A stretch of DNA of 64,000 bases from Amyelois transitella (taxonomy: Eukaryota; Arthropoda; Insecta; Lepidoptera; Pyralidae): assembly GCF_032362555.1 (NCBI RefSeq), contig NC_083520.1, forward strand, positions 4,092,001 through 4,156,000, written 5' to 3'. Shown one piece after another: positions 23,305 through 35,515 of the stretch. A model generated the notes under the pieces. It saw nothing but the letters and a program-made list of their open reading frames with translations. It did no database searches and had not been told where the DNA came from. Each line of letters starts with the position of its first letter. Positions within the stretch are counted from its first letter, which is position 1. The position numbers were made by a program, and so were the translations under genes.

Positions 23305-24501
23305 ACTGTAAATAAAACAATAACAGCCAATAAGATGTTGTGCATAGCGATTGGCTACCCGCACCCACGAAATAATGTTAACAATATTTGCTACATTGTC
23401 AATATTATTGCGTATATTTGGCAAAAATATTGACAATATTACATAGTGAAAAAAATATTGACAATATTATTGTCACAATATTATTGCGCGTATGCAAGCC
23501 ATTAAGCTAATAAATGTGACGGCAACATTACTGACTTAATCAAAAAATTGCCGATAATGATTGCCCTGGGCAATAACTATAGAAATTAACCATGGCAATC
23601 ACTAAAATTATGGTGGGCAATAACTAAAAATATGCCGAAATACGTACAGCGATTGCCCACCGTTAAAAAACCGTTGAATCTAATCTGATTTCAAATATTT
23701 TCATTAAAAACATAACATAACACTTATGATTTCGTCATAACCATACACCAATAATAAAATATCAAATAAAATTTAAAAAAAAATGAACCTCTAAGCAAGT
23801 AATTCCTTAAGAAAATTGCTAAAAAGCTTACCTGTTTGAGTTACACGTTCACCCGTCTTGACAAAATATACCTTAATGGATTTTTTTCTTCAGTGTTAAC
23901 ACTTATCAATTTTAAAATCTACTATAAATTGACCATAGAGTAACCTAGTAAATTATATTCGAAACAAGTGAGAACACAACCTTTGATTCAGATTTTTTTT
24001 CTAAAAACGGGCAATCACTGCCTGTGGGCAATCACTCTCTGGTTTACCCTATATATATTTAGGATATCAAAAACTTATTTTTTATAATTATCCCAATTAA
24101 ATTTTGGCAAAATTAAGTTGTCACTCTCCTTACCTCTAACTAACTAAGTGCTAAAATTTATAATAAAAAAAGATTATTATTATTTAACATGCAACGTTAT
24201 GTACAAGTTACACAAGCTGTACAAGTAACAATTTTGACATAATGTTTTCTTATTCTATGTAAATTCTTTGCAATCTTTAAAACAAGTGTCATAGCAGACA
24301 CTGAGAGACAAGTAGTAGGTAAAATAAAGATGTACCATGTAATGGCTTTTGACACGGTAATACAGCGCATTTAAATAGTTGTAATTTGAAACAACCTAAG
24401 GAATTTAGGGCTGTTAAAAAGTTTTTTAATAAGTTATATTGGATCAAATAAAACAGATAAAGCTAGCCTACTTGTGTTATGGAATATTAACTCAACGGTA
24501 C

Positions 24502-24703
24502 TATCCTACTACTATTATAAAGGCGAAAGTTTGTATGGATGTTTGTTACTCTTTCACGCAAAAACTACTGAACCGATTACCATGAAATTTGGTATGTAGG
24601 TAGCTGAAGACCCAGAATAACACATAGGCTACTTTTTATCCCAGAGTTCCCGCGGGATTGATAGGGTTTCCATGCGGACGAAGTCGCGGGCGGCCTCTAG
24701 TAT
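24502..24703 (-). repeat. family D copy 1
   Basis: Read on the minus strand it starts TACTAGAGGCCGCCCGCGAC and ends AATAGTAGTAGGATA. It is virtually identical to copies at 38735 and 54229. A SINE-like fragment (AACTCAACGGTAC) at 24488-24502 and TATAAAATATAAATA on the other side suggest that it landed inside an old family A copy. Confidence 0.85.
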
Positions 24704-25902
24704 AAAATATAAATATTAATTTAATTGCGTACCATATACATGTAGGACGGTTCGGATTTTTTTTTATCTACGATGAAGAGAAGTATCTACATAGGTAATA
24801 TGTATAAGTAATTAAATATTTTTCTGAAAATAAAAATACACTTAAATTTTTTTTACAATTTAAAATATTATTTAATTAAACGGTAGTACGTTTTTGAGAC
24901 ATTCATTTGTTTCAACACGTAGTGACGCTGTTTTAGCGGAGAGAAAACCTAGTGAGTAACCTTGCACTTTGTAGCCACCCAATATGACCAGTTTCTCTTA
25001 ACTGATGTCTATCTACCTTATGTGCCATGACCACGAAGGTTACACCGCAGTCGCGCAGTCTACTGTAATCATCGAAGCTTTCTTCCTTTGGTTCAGTTTA
25101 GACATCCGGACCCCGGGTTCTTACCAGGATTAACCGGGACAGAACACCAGGATGATGATGATCAGCCCTAACTAGAACTGACCGCGTGTAACATCCGTAA
25201 CCTGTAGCAATGCGCCGGCGACGGCGTTGGGAAAACCGCGAATAAATTCATTGTTAGCTCGACAGAGCGGTGACGCCGACGCATGTTCTACAACCACAGA
25301 ACCTAGACCTCTTGATATTAATCAAACACTTCCTTATAACTCCATTTTTAAAGAAAATTCAAGGGCAGGGTAGCTCTAAATACATTGGTCACATCGCAGC
25401 TTGATTAACTTAGTTACGATGCGATTATCGAATTGGTTCCGCCCCTTTTTTGGACATTTATTTGTTACTTTTCGATCGTGTTCTAAATATAATTACTAAA
25501 ACTAATTTTATTATTCGTGTGACACAGACTTACCGCCAGTTATGCACTGAGTCATTCTACAAAAGGTATTTGAAACTAGTATTTACAAGGTAAACTATAT
25601 TGTTCTCATTGACAAACGCGCTTAAAATTCAACGGGAGAGAGTTGAGTCATAAAAAGAGTATGTAATATCGGCTCTCAAGACCTTTATGAAATGTCGAAT
25701 AGTAATTGGAATCAGTTTTATCCTTGGAATACCTATGAGTCGAAACATAAACTTATAAAATAATTGAAAAGAAAATGCTTTTAGGTTTGTTTATTTTGTT
25801 ATCGCAATTTATCCACTCAATATAAAAGTATATCTTAATTACAGAACAATGCATACAATACATTAGCTTCTATTACCGTAATTATAACGTTATATGTAAA
25901 TA

Positions 25903-25965
25903 AATTATATACGGGACAAATCACATACATTGAGCTAACCTTAACGTAAGACTTGAGTTACTTTA
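25903..25965 (-). repeat. family A SINE tail fragment
   Basis: It contains TATACGGGACAAATCACAT and TTGAGCTAACC, as in the body of the copy at 1097. There is no tRNA-like head. Confidence 0.55.
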
Positions 25966-26424
25966 GTAAAAATTTGCAAATATGTTTATTTTGAATATTT
26001 TAAAGGAAAATATTTTAGATACTAAGTTAACACAAAATCTTAATTACTGAAAACCCGAAACTATGTCAAAGGGAGAAGTTCCAATCTTATTCCATTTAAG
26101 ACAATAATACTAAGCAATTGAGGAACACAAAAGCCAGGAAACAAGTCTATATTTGATTAAGGCATACGCTAAGAGAACATTTGCATTGAAAGTCATGAGT
26201 AATGGACCGTACAATACGTCTGGACGTTAGATCAAGATGTAGGCTCTTAGTTGTTGTCAAAAGTAAAACAATAGAATTGACACACGCGTGTAGAAGTAAT
26301 CAGAGATAATTATATTAGATCTGTGGCGATTGGCACGGGCCAGGAAAGAAACATTCGAGTAACGAAAGGTTAAATCGTTTATTTTAATGTTGGTTTATTT
26401 ATATATCTATATGATAAATATATA

Positions 26425-26600
26425 AATAAAACAACGCCGTTTTCCCGGAAGAGTAGGCAGGACTAAATCTGTCCACTAGCCACGATCCCTGCAGCTTGCA
26501 GGGATCGTGGCTAGTGGCTTTCGCTTTATCCAGATTTCATGCAAGTCTGTTTCGGGTACTTTTGACCTTACCTTTCGCCAGGACGTCCCTGATTTTTATC
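26425..26600 (-). repeat. family C copy carrying an internal inverted duplication
   Basis: On the plus strand it has CCCGGAAGAGTAGGCAGGAC at the left and ACTTTTGACCTTACC and CAGGACGTCCCTGATTT at the right. Where other copies continue directly from the GCCACGATCTCTGCA word to CTTTCGCTTCATCC-like sequence, this copy has a perfect hairpin. Confidence 0.7.
26473..26517. repeat. perfect inverted repeat, 21-base arms, 3-base spacer
   Basis: The left arm (26473-26493) is the native family C sequence starting CCACTAGCCACGATCCCTGC; the spacer is GCT; the right arm is its exact reverse complement. It is GC-rich and would form a very stable stem. Confidence 0.97.
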
Positions 26601-28290
26601 ACTACGTGATAAAGAGTGTACTTATGTTTGTAGCTCTGGTTCAACACACACACATATCAACTTCGTAGGTTCATTGGATTGTTAGTGTCAATGTTGACAA
26701 GAACACTATACGTGAAGACAATACATACATATAATAGGCCGAAAACTGCTCTGATTTGAATGCGGTGTTCTCCCCCACCACACTGAGGGGTCAGCTTTTT
26801 TTGTTTTAGGTCTTGTGAAGTCGCGGGCAACAGCTAGCTTTTTATGAACATATTGTTTTCTAATGATGCATTGCAAATTACCTCTGTTCGGTTTACTATC
26901 TATGCATTGTAAGACTATGCAAATGAGTTACACAATAACTATAAGATGACACAATTTCCCGGGATTTCCGCACTTCCGTCAGCCGCCGCGGGTTCTCCGC
27001 GCGTTTTTATTGTCGTTCCGCTCATTGCCGGATCAGATTTTCTGTTTTTTGCTGTCATTACAACTAATTTGATTTTCATTGAGTCGTTACATAATATGTA
27101 TGGCACGCTTGATCAAGAGATGCCAACGACTTTAAGAAAAACTTTATGTAATTGAATATTGAAAAGACCCCTTATATTTTTAAGCGATATTAATTCTATT
27201 AGTACGCGGTAATAGTTATATAACAACAATGGAAAACATTAAAATGTTTTAACATTATTTTAATTTTAATTTATTTCTCTTGAGTTGAGGCTGAGTTATT
27301 TCATTTTAGCAGAAGCCAAGAGTAGCCAATCGAAGACCACGGTTAGTTGCATGTCTAAATGATGGAGTTACGATTTTGATAGGTCTATCGATCTATTTTT
27401 ATAGGCGATGGGCTTAAAAGAAATACTTATCACAAGTTTATAAGCCTTTAGATTGACTTTTACTTTGCTCAGGTAGATATTTTCTGATGCACAAAATTTA
27501 CCTCGTATCTATCTTTAATAAAAATAAACGCCGACATCTAATCATGAATGGAAGGTCCACAGGAATGTAGTACATAGATTTATAATCTGTAGTACACGAG
27601 TGCGTATCCGGCTGTAGTTGCCGGGGTATGCTAATTATTATTGGTTTATAATAAGAAGTCAATAAAACTGAGGCGGTGTCACTATTAAATAACAATAAAA
27701 TAGAAGTATCACACGGGATTTGCTATTACGTCGCTTTCTAAAGTAAGTGAAAAGTAAGAACATCTTGTAAACCACTTTCAACGATTTTATTACATTTCGT
27801 TATGTATATTTCTATATACATACAAATATCAAGTCTTTATCCTTTACAGTAGATTCGGAAATTGTTAGGTTATCTGTTTAAAAAAATATAGTTAAAACAT
27901 TATGTCAAAGCAACGCAATAATTTGTTTTGTTTCGGTATATACTGCAATTTGTGAATGTGGTCTTATGAAACTTAGGGTTTAAAAATTCGATTAAAATAA
28001 AAGTTTACTTTTCAGTATGGCGATGGTAAATTAAACCACAAAGACCGTTTAACAATATGAAAAGAATTACATGATTTATTTAGATTCGTCAACAGCTTAC
28101 ACATTAAGGTTAATTTAATTAAAGGAGAAGAGGTTTAAACCTAAATCAAATACTAATGGCCCAAAGATTCACATTAACTATAGTCAAGTCTAAGGATGCC
28201 CTTCTGCAATATCCATATTGTTTGTGTCACGGTTTGTTGGCACACGCTACCTGTTAAGACGAAGCTTACTGCGTTAATTATATATATATA

Positions 28291-29430
28291 TAAAGCAGAA
28301 GTAGAAAGACTTTATATACCTATGGATGAGGAAGGGAGAGGTCTAATCAATATAGAAACATTATATAAAACACAAATAATAAAATATAAACAATATTTAG
28401 AGAAGGAAAGCGATTATCTAATAACTGCAATAGTACAGCATGATAGAAAAAGATCTAACTACTCAATACATAAAGAAGCTAAGAATAACTTACATGTAAT
28501 AGGGTTACACGAAAATAATACTTACATTGACACTGAACTCAAAGCAGCTACATTGAAGACGCGACTCAGTACCTGGAAATCAAAGCCGCTCCATGGACAG
28601 TTCTACAAAGCGATACTCGAAAAACCAAATATTGATCGGGAACTCTCATTTGCATGGATAAAGAAGCAACAAGTATCCTCTACATTAGTTTCGTCAATAT
28701 TCGCCATACAGGATCAAGCTGTTGCTACCAGACAGCACGAAAGAGACATAATGAAAAAACCCGTAGACGGCAAATGTCGTTTATGTTCGGAAAAAGATGA
28801 AACCGCCCAACATCTTATATCAGGTTGTGAAAAACTGGCTGGTAGCTATTACGTTAAAAGACACAACAACGTAGTTCAGTATGTTTTCTGGACCTTAGCA
28901 AAGAAACACAATTTCCAAGTTTCTCAATTCTGGCGGAAAGAGGAATAAAAACAACCACGAGTCATAGAAAATGAAGAGGCGAAGCTAATGTGGGAGATAC
29001 GAGTACAAACAGATAGAACAGTAACACACAATAGACCGGACATAATATACACTGACAAACATAACAAGACCACACATCTTATAGACATCACAGTACCGTC
29101 AGACTATAATATAGGAGCAAAAGAAATAGAAAAACTCAGCAAATATCACCTACTCAAAACAGAGATAACTAGATTATGGAACACCAAAACAGTAATAACA
29201 CCCATAGTAATCGGAGCAACAGGAGTAATAGCAAAGAACCTGCGACAGTACTGTGACAGCTAAGATTCCAACATAGACATCACTATAATGCAGAAACAAG
29301 CAGCACTACACACAGTCGCTTTGTTGAGTAAAGTTTTAGGGAACACTATGTTTATTGAAGGGGACGTCGAATCTCCCTCTTCCTGAAGGCTTCAGGACGG
29401 GAATTCGACAAGAAACCGACTCGGAGGTCG
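28291..29430 (+). pseudogene. LINE 3' end with zinc knuckle and restriction-like endonuclease, broken
   Basis: The frame starts near KAEVERLYIP and runs to a TAA at 28946-28948, then continues in the same frame to 29263. Recognisable parts are GRGLINIETLYK after the reverse transcriptase region, a CCHC knuckle (CRLCSEKDETAQHLISGC), VIENEEAKLMW, and the restriction-like endonuclease core NRPDIIYTD ... HLIDITVPSD (PD then a downstream D). It ends with PIVIGATGVI. This layout belongs to R2/R4/Dong-type non-LTR elements, which use such an endonuclease to nick the target. It is 5' truncated and has an in-frame stop between knuckle and endonuclease, so it is dead. A 3' untranslated part continues to about 29430. 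The precise clade is my inference. Confidence 0.8.
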
Positions 29431-29539
29431 AGAACTAAACTATACGTACTATATTAGAAAAATAGAAAAATCTCAATCTTTATATTACTATTTAAAGCTC
29501 AATGTCATTAGGATATTAAGCTTAACGTGGTCTTTCAGT

Positions 29540-29592
29540 CTTTTCAAGACTGTTGGCTCTGCGCCGCAAAGGATATAGACGAGATTAATAGG
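29540..29592 (+). repeat. family B 3' fragment
   Basis: It carries CAGTCTTTTCAAGACTG, which is the conserved 7-base stem with a TTC loop, followed by TTGGCTCTGC and AAAGGATATAGACG. It is cut off before the TATG tail. Confidence 0.75.
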
Positions 29593-30340
29593 GAACGCTA
29601 TATTAAAAATGCACAAACCTATTCTGCCATTTAAATTGCATACAAAATTATGTTTTTTAAATAACAATTCTAAATAACAAAACCGAGTTAATAAATTTAA
29701 CATAGCGTTTAATTTATGCCTTTTAGGCATTCAGTCCACGTGTTGCACATGTTAGGTGCATTAAGTTAAAATAAATAAAGTAACAATAACAGCTTCACCT
29801 TAAACAATACAATTGTCAGGGCGGGGCTGGTAGAACATTCCCTTGGCTTTGACCTGTTCGCCGTTTACTATCTATATTTTAATTAAAAGCGATAGGAAAT
29901 ATTTAGCTTTTACGTTTTAAAATAAAAGGCTGGCCCAATTGTATTACGAACCCAAGTTAAAAAATAATTTTAACATTACCGGACCGGGAATCGAACTCTG
30001 TCTGTAAACTTTAAATTGCTAAATGAAAAGTTCAGTGTGAGAAGCAGATGAAACTTTTAAGCTTAAAATAATAACAAAGCAATTAAAAAAAAACTGAACC
30101 CCTATTTCTTTTTAAATTGGACTAGAGTTATTATGTGTAGGTATATATCGGCCTCCAATTGCAGATAATAATAGAACAATAATTTATGTAATTAAAGTAC
30201 GTAGGAAGTATGGATTGATTTATATATCAATAATACAATAAATAGTTTTAGTGCTTCCGATACCATTTAAAGTGACATAAGTTAGATGCCAAAGTAACAT
30301 TTATGAGACCGCAGCGAAATTGTTTTAAGCATTATGTATT

Positions 30341-30503
30341 TTGTTTCGAGATACTAACTCAACGATACTTCATTTTATAATAAATACTGATAAACATAAG
30401 GATACATAGAGAACAAGACCCAGGCCAATCAGAAAAAGTTCTTTTCGATTCGAACCCGGGACCTCCGGTGTCAGGCAAGCTACCGCTGCGCTACAGAGGC
30501 CGT
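30341..30503 (-). mobile_element. tRNA-derived SINE, family A, truncated
   Basis: The head (about 30503-30450) has GGCCTCTGTAGCGCAGCGG and the intact B box GGTTCGAATC. A deletion of about 20 bases between head and body (near 30447) and a 10-base deletion between the A and B boxes distinguish it from the 1097 copy. The body ends at AACTCAACGATACTTC and ACAAAA-like sequence. Confidence 0.8.
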
Positions 30504-30719
30504 TAATAGAGTAGCACTGAAATGCCAAAATCGTAATTGTAATTATAGATGAGTGACCTTTTACTTTCATACTCACAACATGCCTAGGTAAATGCCTTTA
30601 TTCCAGGGTAGACAGAGTCAATAGCCAACTCAGCCACAGGGCCACGCTCAGTTACTTGGCGTATCTTTAAATCTTCTACGCATATAATTAAATAAATTAA
30701 ACTTTCAAACAAACATAAC

Positions 30720-30800
30720 TACATAAGATCAGCCTTTTTCCCGGAGGGGTAGGCAGAGACTAATCTTTCCAATTGCCACGATCTCTGAATACTTCCTTAT
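30720..30800 (-). repeat. family C fragment
   Basis: On the plus strand it reads CCCGGAGGGGTAGGCAGAGAC and ATTGCCACGATCTCTGAATA. This is the uninterrupted form of the region that carries the hairpin at 26473. Confidence 0.7.
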
Positions 30801-30984
30801 TGTTATTCTGTAACTTCCATATGTGAAAAATTAACATGTCGCCTAGAAGCCAAAAGATTATTTTTCGAATGTTTATTTGTACTGTGTTTAGGTTTGTATT
30901 GTATGTACTGTATGTTAAAATTCCTAACTCTTGAATAGTCATTATATAGTATAGAATTAGTATTAAAACTAATGTACGTAACTT

Positions 30985-31035
30985 CGAAAAAAGTCATTGG
31001 TACATGACCGATGTGGGATTGGAACCTGTGCATTT
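30985..31035 (+). repeat. family H fragment
   Basis: It contains GTCATTGGTACATGACCGAT and GGGATTGGAACCTGTGC. Copies with the same order lie at 40475 and 41595. The end of the motif resembles a decayed B box, so a tRNA-derived origin is possible. Confidence 0.45.
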
Positions 31036-31589
31036 TACAAAGAACAACAAACAACCAACATCAGTATTAATTAATTAAATTTGTTTGTCATCGGAATAAG
31101 ATTATGTTAGTTTTGTAACATGCATGACATGTTGTTACATATAATTAAGTGCGTATCTCAATAACTTTAAACATTAATTAATTATGATTAATCGGTACCG
31201 GATCTTTGGTTAATTTGATAGGTCATGCATACCTAAATACGAAGTGAAAAGTGTCGTATGTTTAATTTGGGAATAAACGTAGGAAACATTTACGGATCAA
31301 GTTAATTTGACGACTGTTTATTTTTCAAGATAAAAAATTTGTTCGTAAGATGAGGTTTGTATTTGGTTCCAGGTTTTTGATAAATGGCTAACATTTTGAA
31401 GTGTAAAGTAAAACCTTAGAATATCTTCATTATAAAGTAAATTAACACTTTTTAAACAAACCACAAGATTGAATGTAAGCAAGGTCACAATCATTACCCC
31501 CAAAATCACTCTGTTATCCAACAGCAAAAGAATTTCATTAATTTGTTCAATAGACACTTTTGTGCCAGATTCTACATTCATAATCAACT

Positions 31590-31725
31590 CTTCTTTGTCC
31601 CTTTCGAGGTAAATAGAGCCAAGTTTTGTAATCTGAAAGGCCACGTTCAAATGCCTGAAATTCAAATAGTGACAGGTTGCTATCCCGTCGCCTGAACGAA
31701 GCATCTCAAAGTTTATTAGCATTTC
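31590..31725 (-). repeat. family B copy, 5' half
   Basis: It contains AGGCCACGTTCAAATGCCTG, TTCAAATAGTGACAGGTTGC and CCCGTCGCCTGAACGAAGC. An ORF of 134 codons crossing it on the minus strand is partly made of this repeat and is not reported as a gene. Confidence 0.7.
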
Positions 31726-31924
31726 CTTTGATAAACTTTCAAACAGAAACTTATCTTAAATTTCTCATATAAGAGCATAAGAAGTTTTAAAATTCAGGAA
31801 TAGTTTTGATATATAGTGATGCGGCAAAACCATGTCATGTTGCGTCAGAAACTTATCGCAATAGTTATGTATTCAGGGCTAAACCTGTCAACTGACCATA
31901 TGAATATCTCATGAGTGTTGACAT

Positions 31925-32118
31925 GTAGTGTCGTGTGGTTTCCGGTAATTTAGAATAGAACCACTTCGTATCTTTTCCATGAATATCGTTAAAGGCGACT
32001 AAGGTGTAAGGCTAGCAAACTGTTACTATTTGAATCTCAATTTCATAATTAAGCCGTACAGTCTTGTCGTTCAAGATTACTGTTGACTTTGTCTACCTTG
32101 CAAGGGATATATAGGTTA
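31925..32118 (+). repeat. family B copy, nearly full length
   Basis: From GTCGTGTGGTTTCCGGTA through AAGGCGACTAAGG, GCAAACTGTTACTATTTGAA and TCTACCTTGCAAGGGATATA. The stem-loop is degenerate and the tail is lost. Confidence 0.7.
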
Positions 32119-33394
32119 TATAGTAAGCATCCATAGAACAATAAATAATTTGACTTTGACTTTGAGAACTATTGGAAATAGTGAAAAATAGATAACACTG
32201 AAGAGATTATGTAGGGAGCCAAGAAATGTTTTAAGAGAGAGCAAACGCGAGAGCAACCCATGATTCGGCTAGTATAGCAGAATGTTGAAAGAGCCATGTG
32301 TGGTGGTAGGATAGTATTTCATTCATAGAAATCTATTTCTACGGGTTCATTTCAGCCGGTGAGCGAACTTCCGTGTTCCGAAGCTATTTTTTATGTAATT
32401 TGGTAGTTTTGCTGCTCTGCCTGTGCAAATGGAACTTTAATTAATATGGGATAAGACATTTGTCTTCCATCTAATCTGATAGAAGGTGAGGATGACGACG
32501 AAGATGTAACATGCCTATTCAGGAGATACCTATTTGTATTACTTTTGAATATTCATTGACAGTGCTTGTCTGAGAAAAAGGAAAGACAAACTTGGAATCC
32601 TTCTTCAAAGCGATGAGTAACCTATCGTGGACTGTGAATCTCTGAATTTGTTCTTTTTGGTATTAACGATATAATGATATGTTTCAAGAGAGATTTAGAA
32701 AAGCAAATTTTTATTCATAGTATTATCAAGAGAGGAGATTTGTTATTTTTTTTTGTTACGAATAAATAAAAGCTACTGGCAATTTAATTAAATACAGGAT
32801 TTAACTTCTTAATTACTCTTGTCATTGATAAGAGAGTAAATCGATAAAACAATCACGACGAAACAATTACTCATAGACAAGACATTCAAGTTGACATTCG
32901 ACTGTTGATTCTATTTTCTATGGTAAGACGAATATTCAACGATTGTAAAGATAACAATCAGTCATAATTAACACCTGTCTGTGATCGTATCATTTTAGTA
33001 AGTTTGTTCCTATCACGATTACAGATCTATCTCGGTTATTTGGATTTTTAAATCTGTATCCATATTTCAATAATGTATTAAATAAATAAAAGGGGAAACT
33101 CATTGATTGACTGACTGACTAAAATATCAAAGCTCAGTCCAAAGCGCTGCGTCTAGTTTGCACTATGAGAAATTCCGGTTTTTCGCGGGAACGGAAGTAA
33201 ACTGCATATTCGTTTTACAAGGACAGTGTCGTGGGTGAATTCTAGAAAATATTATAATGAGAAGGTGTGTTTGTTTGATTGTCTGCTCTTCACGATTTAT
33301 CTACTTTTGCATTTTTGTCGGAATTGCGCACGCATTTATTTACGAGTACTCAGACGAACATTATTTATTCATAAGTTATTCATAGACACGTTAT

Positions 33395-33575
33395 CGTTGT
33401 AGGGGTAAGGCCTAGACGTTCCTTGATCAAATCCGGGCCGTCCTGGCGAAAGGTTAAATGTACTCGAAACCGATGAGCTTGCATGAAGAGAGTTTTGAAT
33501 GTGGTAGAAGTATGCAGTGAAAAGATATAGTCTCTGCCTACCCCTTTTAGGAAGAGGTGTGATTTTATGTTTGTA
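33395..33575 (+). repeat. family C copy, nearly full length
   Basis: It contains CCGTCCTGGCGAAAGGTTAA, TACTCGAAACCGATGAGCTTG-like sequence, TAGTCTCTGCCTACCCC and the tail GAGGTGTGATTTTATGTTTG. This is the most complete C copy in the window. Confidence 0.75.
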
Positions 33576-35159
33576 CGTTATAGTCCCTCAATCACTTCCT
33601 GTGCCTGTGCTTAAATTTGTTAAATACAATAATATAACATCGAATAAAATTAGGCCCGACTACGATTACGATTAATCGGTACCGGATCAGAATAGTTTCA
33701 ATGTGGTGATATAAATATTAAATTACATTTATAATTCATAAGTCGAGACGGAACAAACATGGCTTGCATATTGTCTTTGTCTTTATAACGTAGTTATTTT
33801 AAATTCAATTTGATCAATAGTTTTGTGGTATAGAAATAACACAGAACGATTCGTCTTATAATAAATAGAATATAGAAGTTGCTACGGGCGAATGCGGGGA
33901 GGTGTAAGTTGCGCGGGTGAAATCTGAAACTGTTCGAGACCTTTACGCGTTCTATTCCTAATGGAATGAGAATTGACCTATCTTGGATGATGGTAACATA
34001 TTCAGTAGCCTGAAATCATTCCAAAGGGTCTAAATCTATATGGTCAAAAATACCCTAAAGCGTCAAGTTTGCATGCAAATGGATAAATGCGGAAGAACCG
34101 AAAAAAACGTATGCAAAGCTTGTGGCAGGTGGAAGTTTAAGTACCTATCTTATTTCTTTATTAAATGCAAAATTTAACAATTTAATTTACTTTTGCATTT
34201 ATATTACAATAGAAGGCCCCTTCTTCTTTCCGCGCGAATTTTCCAAAATTCTTTCTTAGGGGACGACTCCTAGTTACAATCTACTTTTCTTTCTATTTTT
34301 TTCTTTGTTCAATAGTTTTAGAGATTTCGCGATCACTGAGTGTTTCTCGCTTTCGTATATAGATGGACAATGTGGAATATTTTTTTTTTCAAATATTTCG
34401 ATTCAATAACAAAGAACCATTTCAAGATATAATGAAGTTTTCAATACAATGCCAGACCGGTTATACCACTCTCCAGTTCTCTGAACAGTTTCCGATGTAA
34501 CAGACAATTAGCTGTCTCTGATTCCTTAACAGGTTATTAATAAGTAAATTGAAAGTAATAACTGTTTGATTGATGGATACTTTGGGTTTTTACACTTTTT
34601 ATTAGTTTAACTTAAACGATTGTTAGCGAAGTCTTATCATTAATGCTCTTAAATGTCTTCATATTAATTGAAAATATCACTTAAATCTCTTTGTTTGTCC
34701 ATTTATACTTTTGAACTATATTAATTAGACGACCAAAACTGTATTTTCGCATTCGGAACGGCAGTTCCTTTCCTCTGAGATTTACCTTTATGATGATTTT
34801 ATAATGATGATATTGGTATTAACAAAAATATATTCCACTTTGTAAGCATCCATCAAGATTGTATCTAAGCTGTTTTGCATTGTAGAAATTGACCAAATGC
34901 CTAATGTGATTTTGGTCTCCTCGGGACACCTATATGATTCATTTCGTTGCTAATAGACTAGCTAGAACTTATTAAAATTTAATAAACAATTAATGTACGG
35001 AAGACTTTAACGTTCACTTAGGTCGAAAATGTGGTTTGGTTACAGCCAGTAGCGAGACCAATTAGAATGCTAGATTTATCAATAAAACTGTAGTCGTGAC
35101 CACAGGCTCAAACGAGGGCGCACCGCATTCTTTGTTTAATGCCGAATGTTTTATAGATA

Positions 35160-35515
35160 TACACACATACATACAATTGCGTCTTTGTACCTTTCTAGGT
35201 AGATAGTGCAAATAGTCTCGAAAATACTGAAGGTTCAGCTGAATGGCTTCAAAATGGAACAGAAAAACTGATGTGTGACTGACTGACTCTTATATTGCAG
35301 TTGCTTTTTCGCAAATAAAAAATGTCTTCTTTTTGTTCCTTCTGGTGGTCTGGTGGTAATCTTCTTTAAATTTTGCGTATATGAAATTAAGAATCTGAGA
35401 ACGATATAGGGTACTTTCCATCCCGGTAAAAACCAGAGTTCCCGTAGGATTTGCAAAAAACCTATATTCTGTTATAGATGACATTAAATTCGTGCAGGTA
35501 AAAGCTAGTATATAC
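35160..35515 (-). repeat. family B fragment next to a family F copy
   Basis: 35160-35260 carries ACATACATACAATTGCGTCT and CGAAAATACTGAAGGTTCAG (family B, inverted). 35265-35515 is family F, ending on the plus strand with GTGCAGGTAAAAGCTAGTA. Both are old and diverged. The two ORFs across them are not genes. Confidence 0.55.

Larger units (their letters stand above)
22054..24053 (-). mobile_element. pogo/jerky-like DNA transposon remnant, 2.0 kb
   Basis: The ends are inverted repeats, 25 of 30 matching. Read inward, both begin TATAGGGTAAACC and both reach ATTGCCCAC. They are flanked by TA, consistent with a Tc1/mariner-superfamily TA duplication. Inside, on the minus strand, lie two separated pieces of a CENP-B/pogo-type DNA-binding region, but no DDE catalytic domain. 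It is therefore an internally deleted copy that depended on a relative. The motif GGGCAAT or its complement occurs at least nine times near the two ends. A family F element is inserted in the middle. Confidence 0.8.
24054..28290. other. no host gene seen
   Basis: AT-rich DNA with family A, C and D copies listed separately. A short GC-rich patch at 26945-27060 carries an open frame of 69 codons with no recognisable domain. About 25180-25290 is also GC-richer, with CGCCGGCGACGGCG, and resembles a repeat remnant. Confidence 0.45.

Noticed and set aside
28988..29263. Separate small gene after the TAA at 28946
   Set aside because: It is the same frame and the same LINE polyprotein continuing after a nonsense codon.
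31318..31722. 134-codon minus-strand open frame
   Set aside because: Its first third is a family B repeat and the rest has no recognisable feature.
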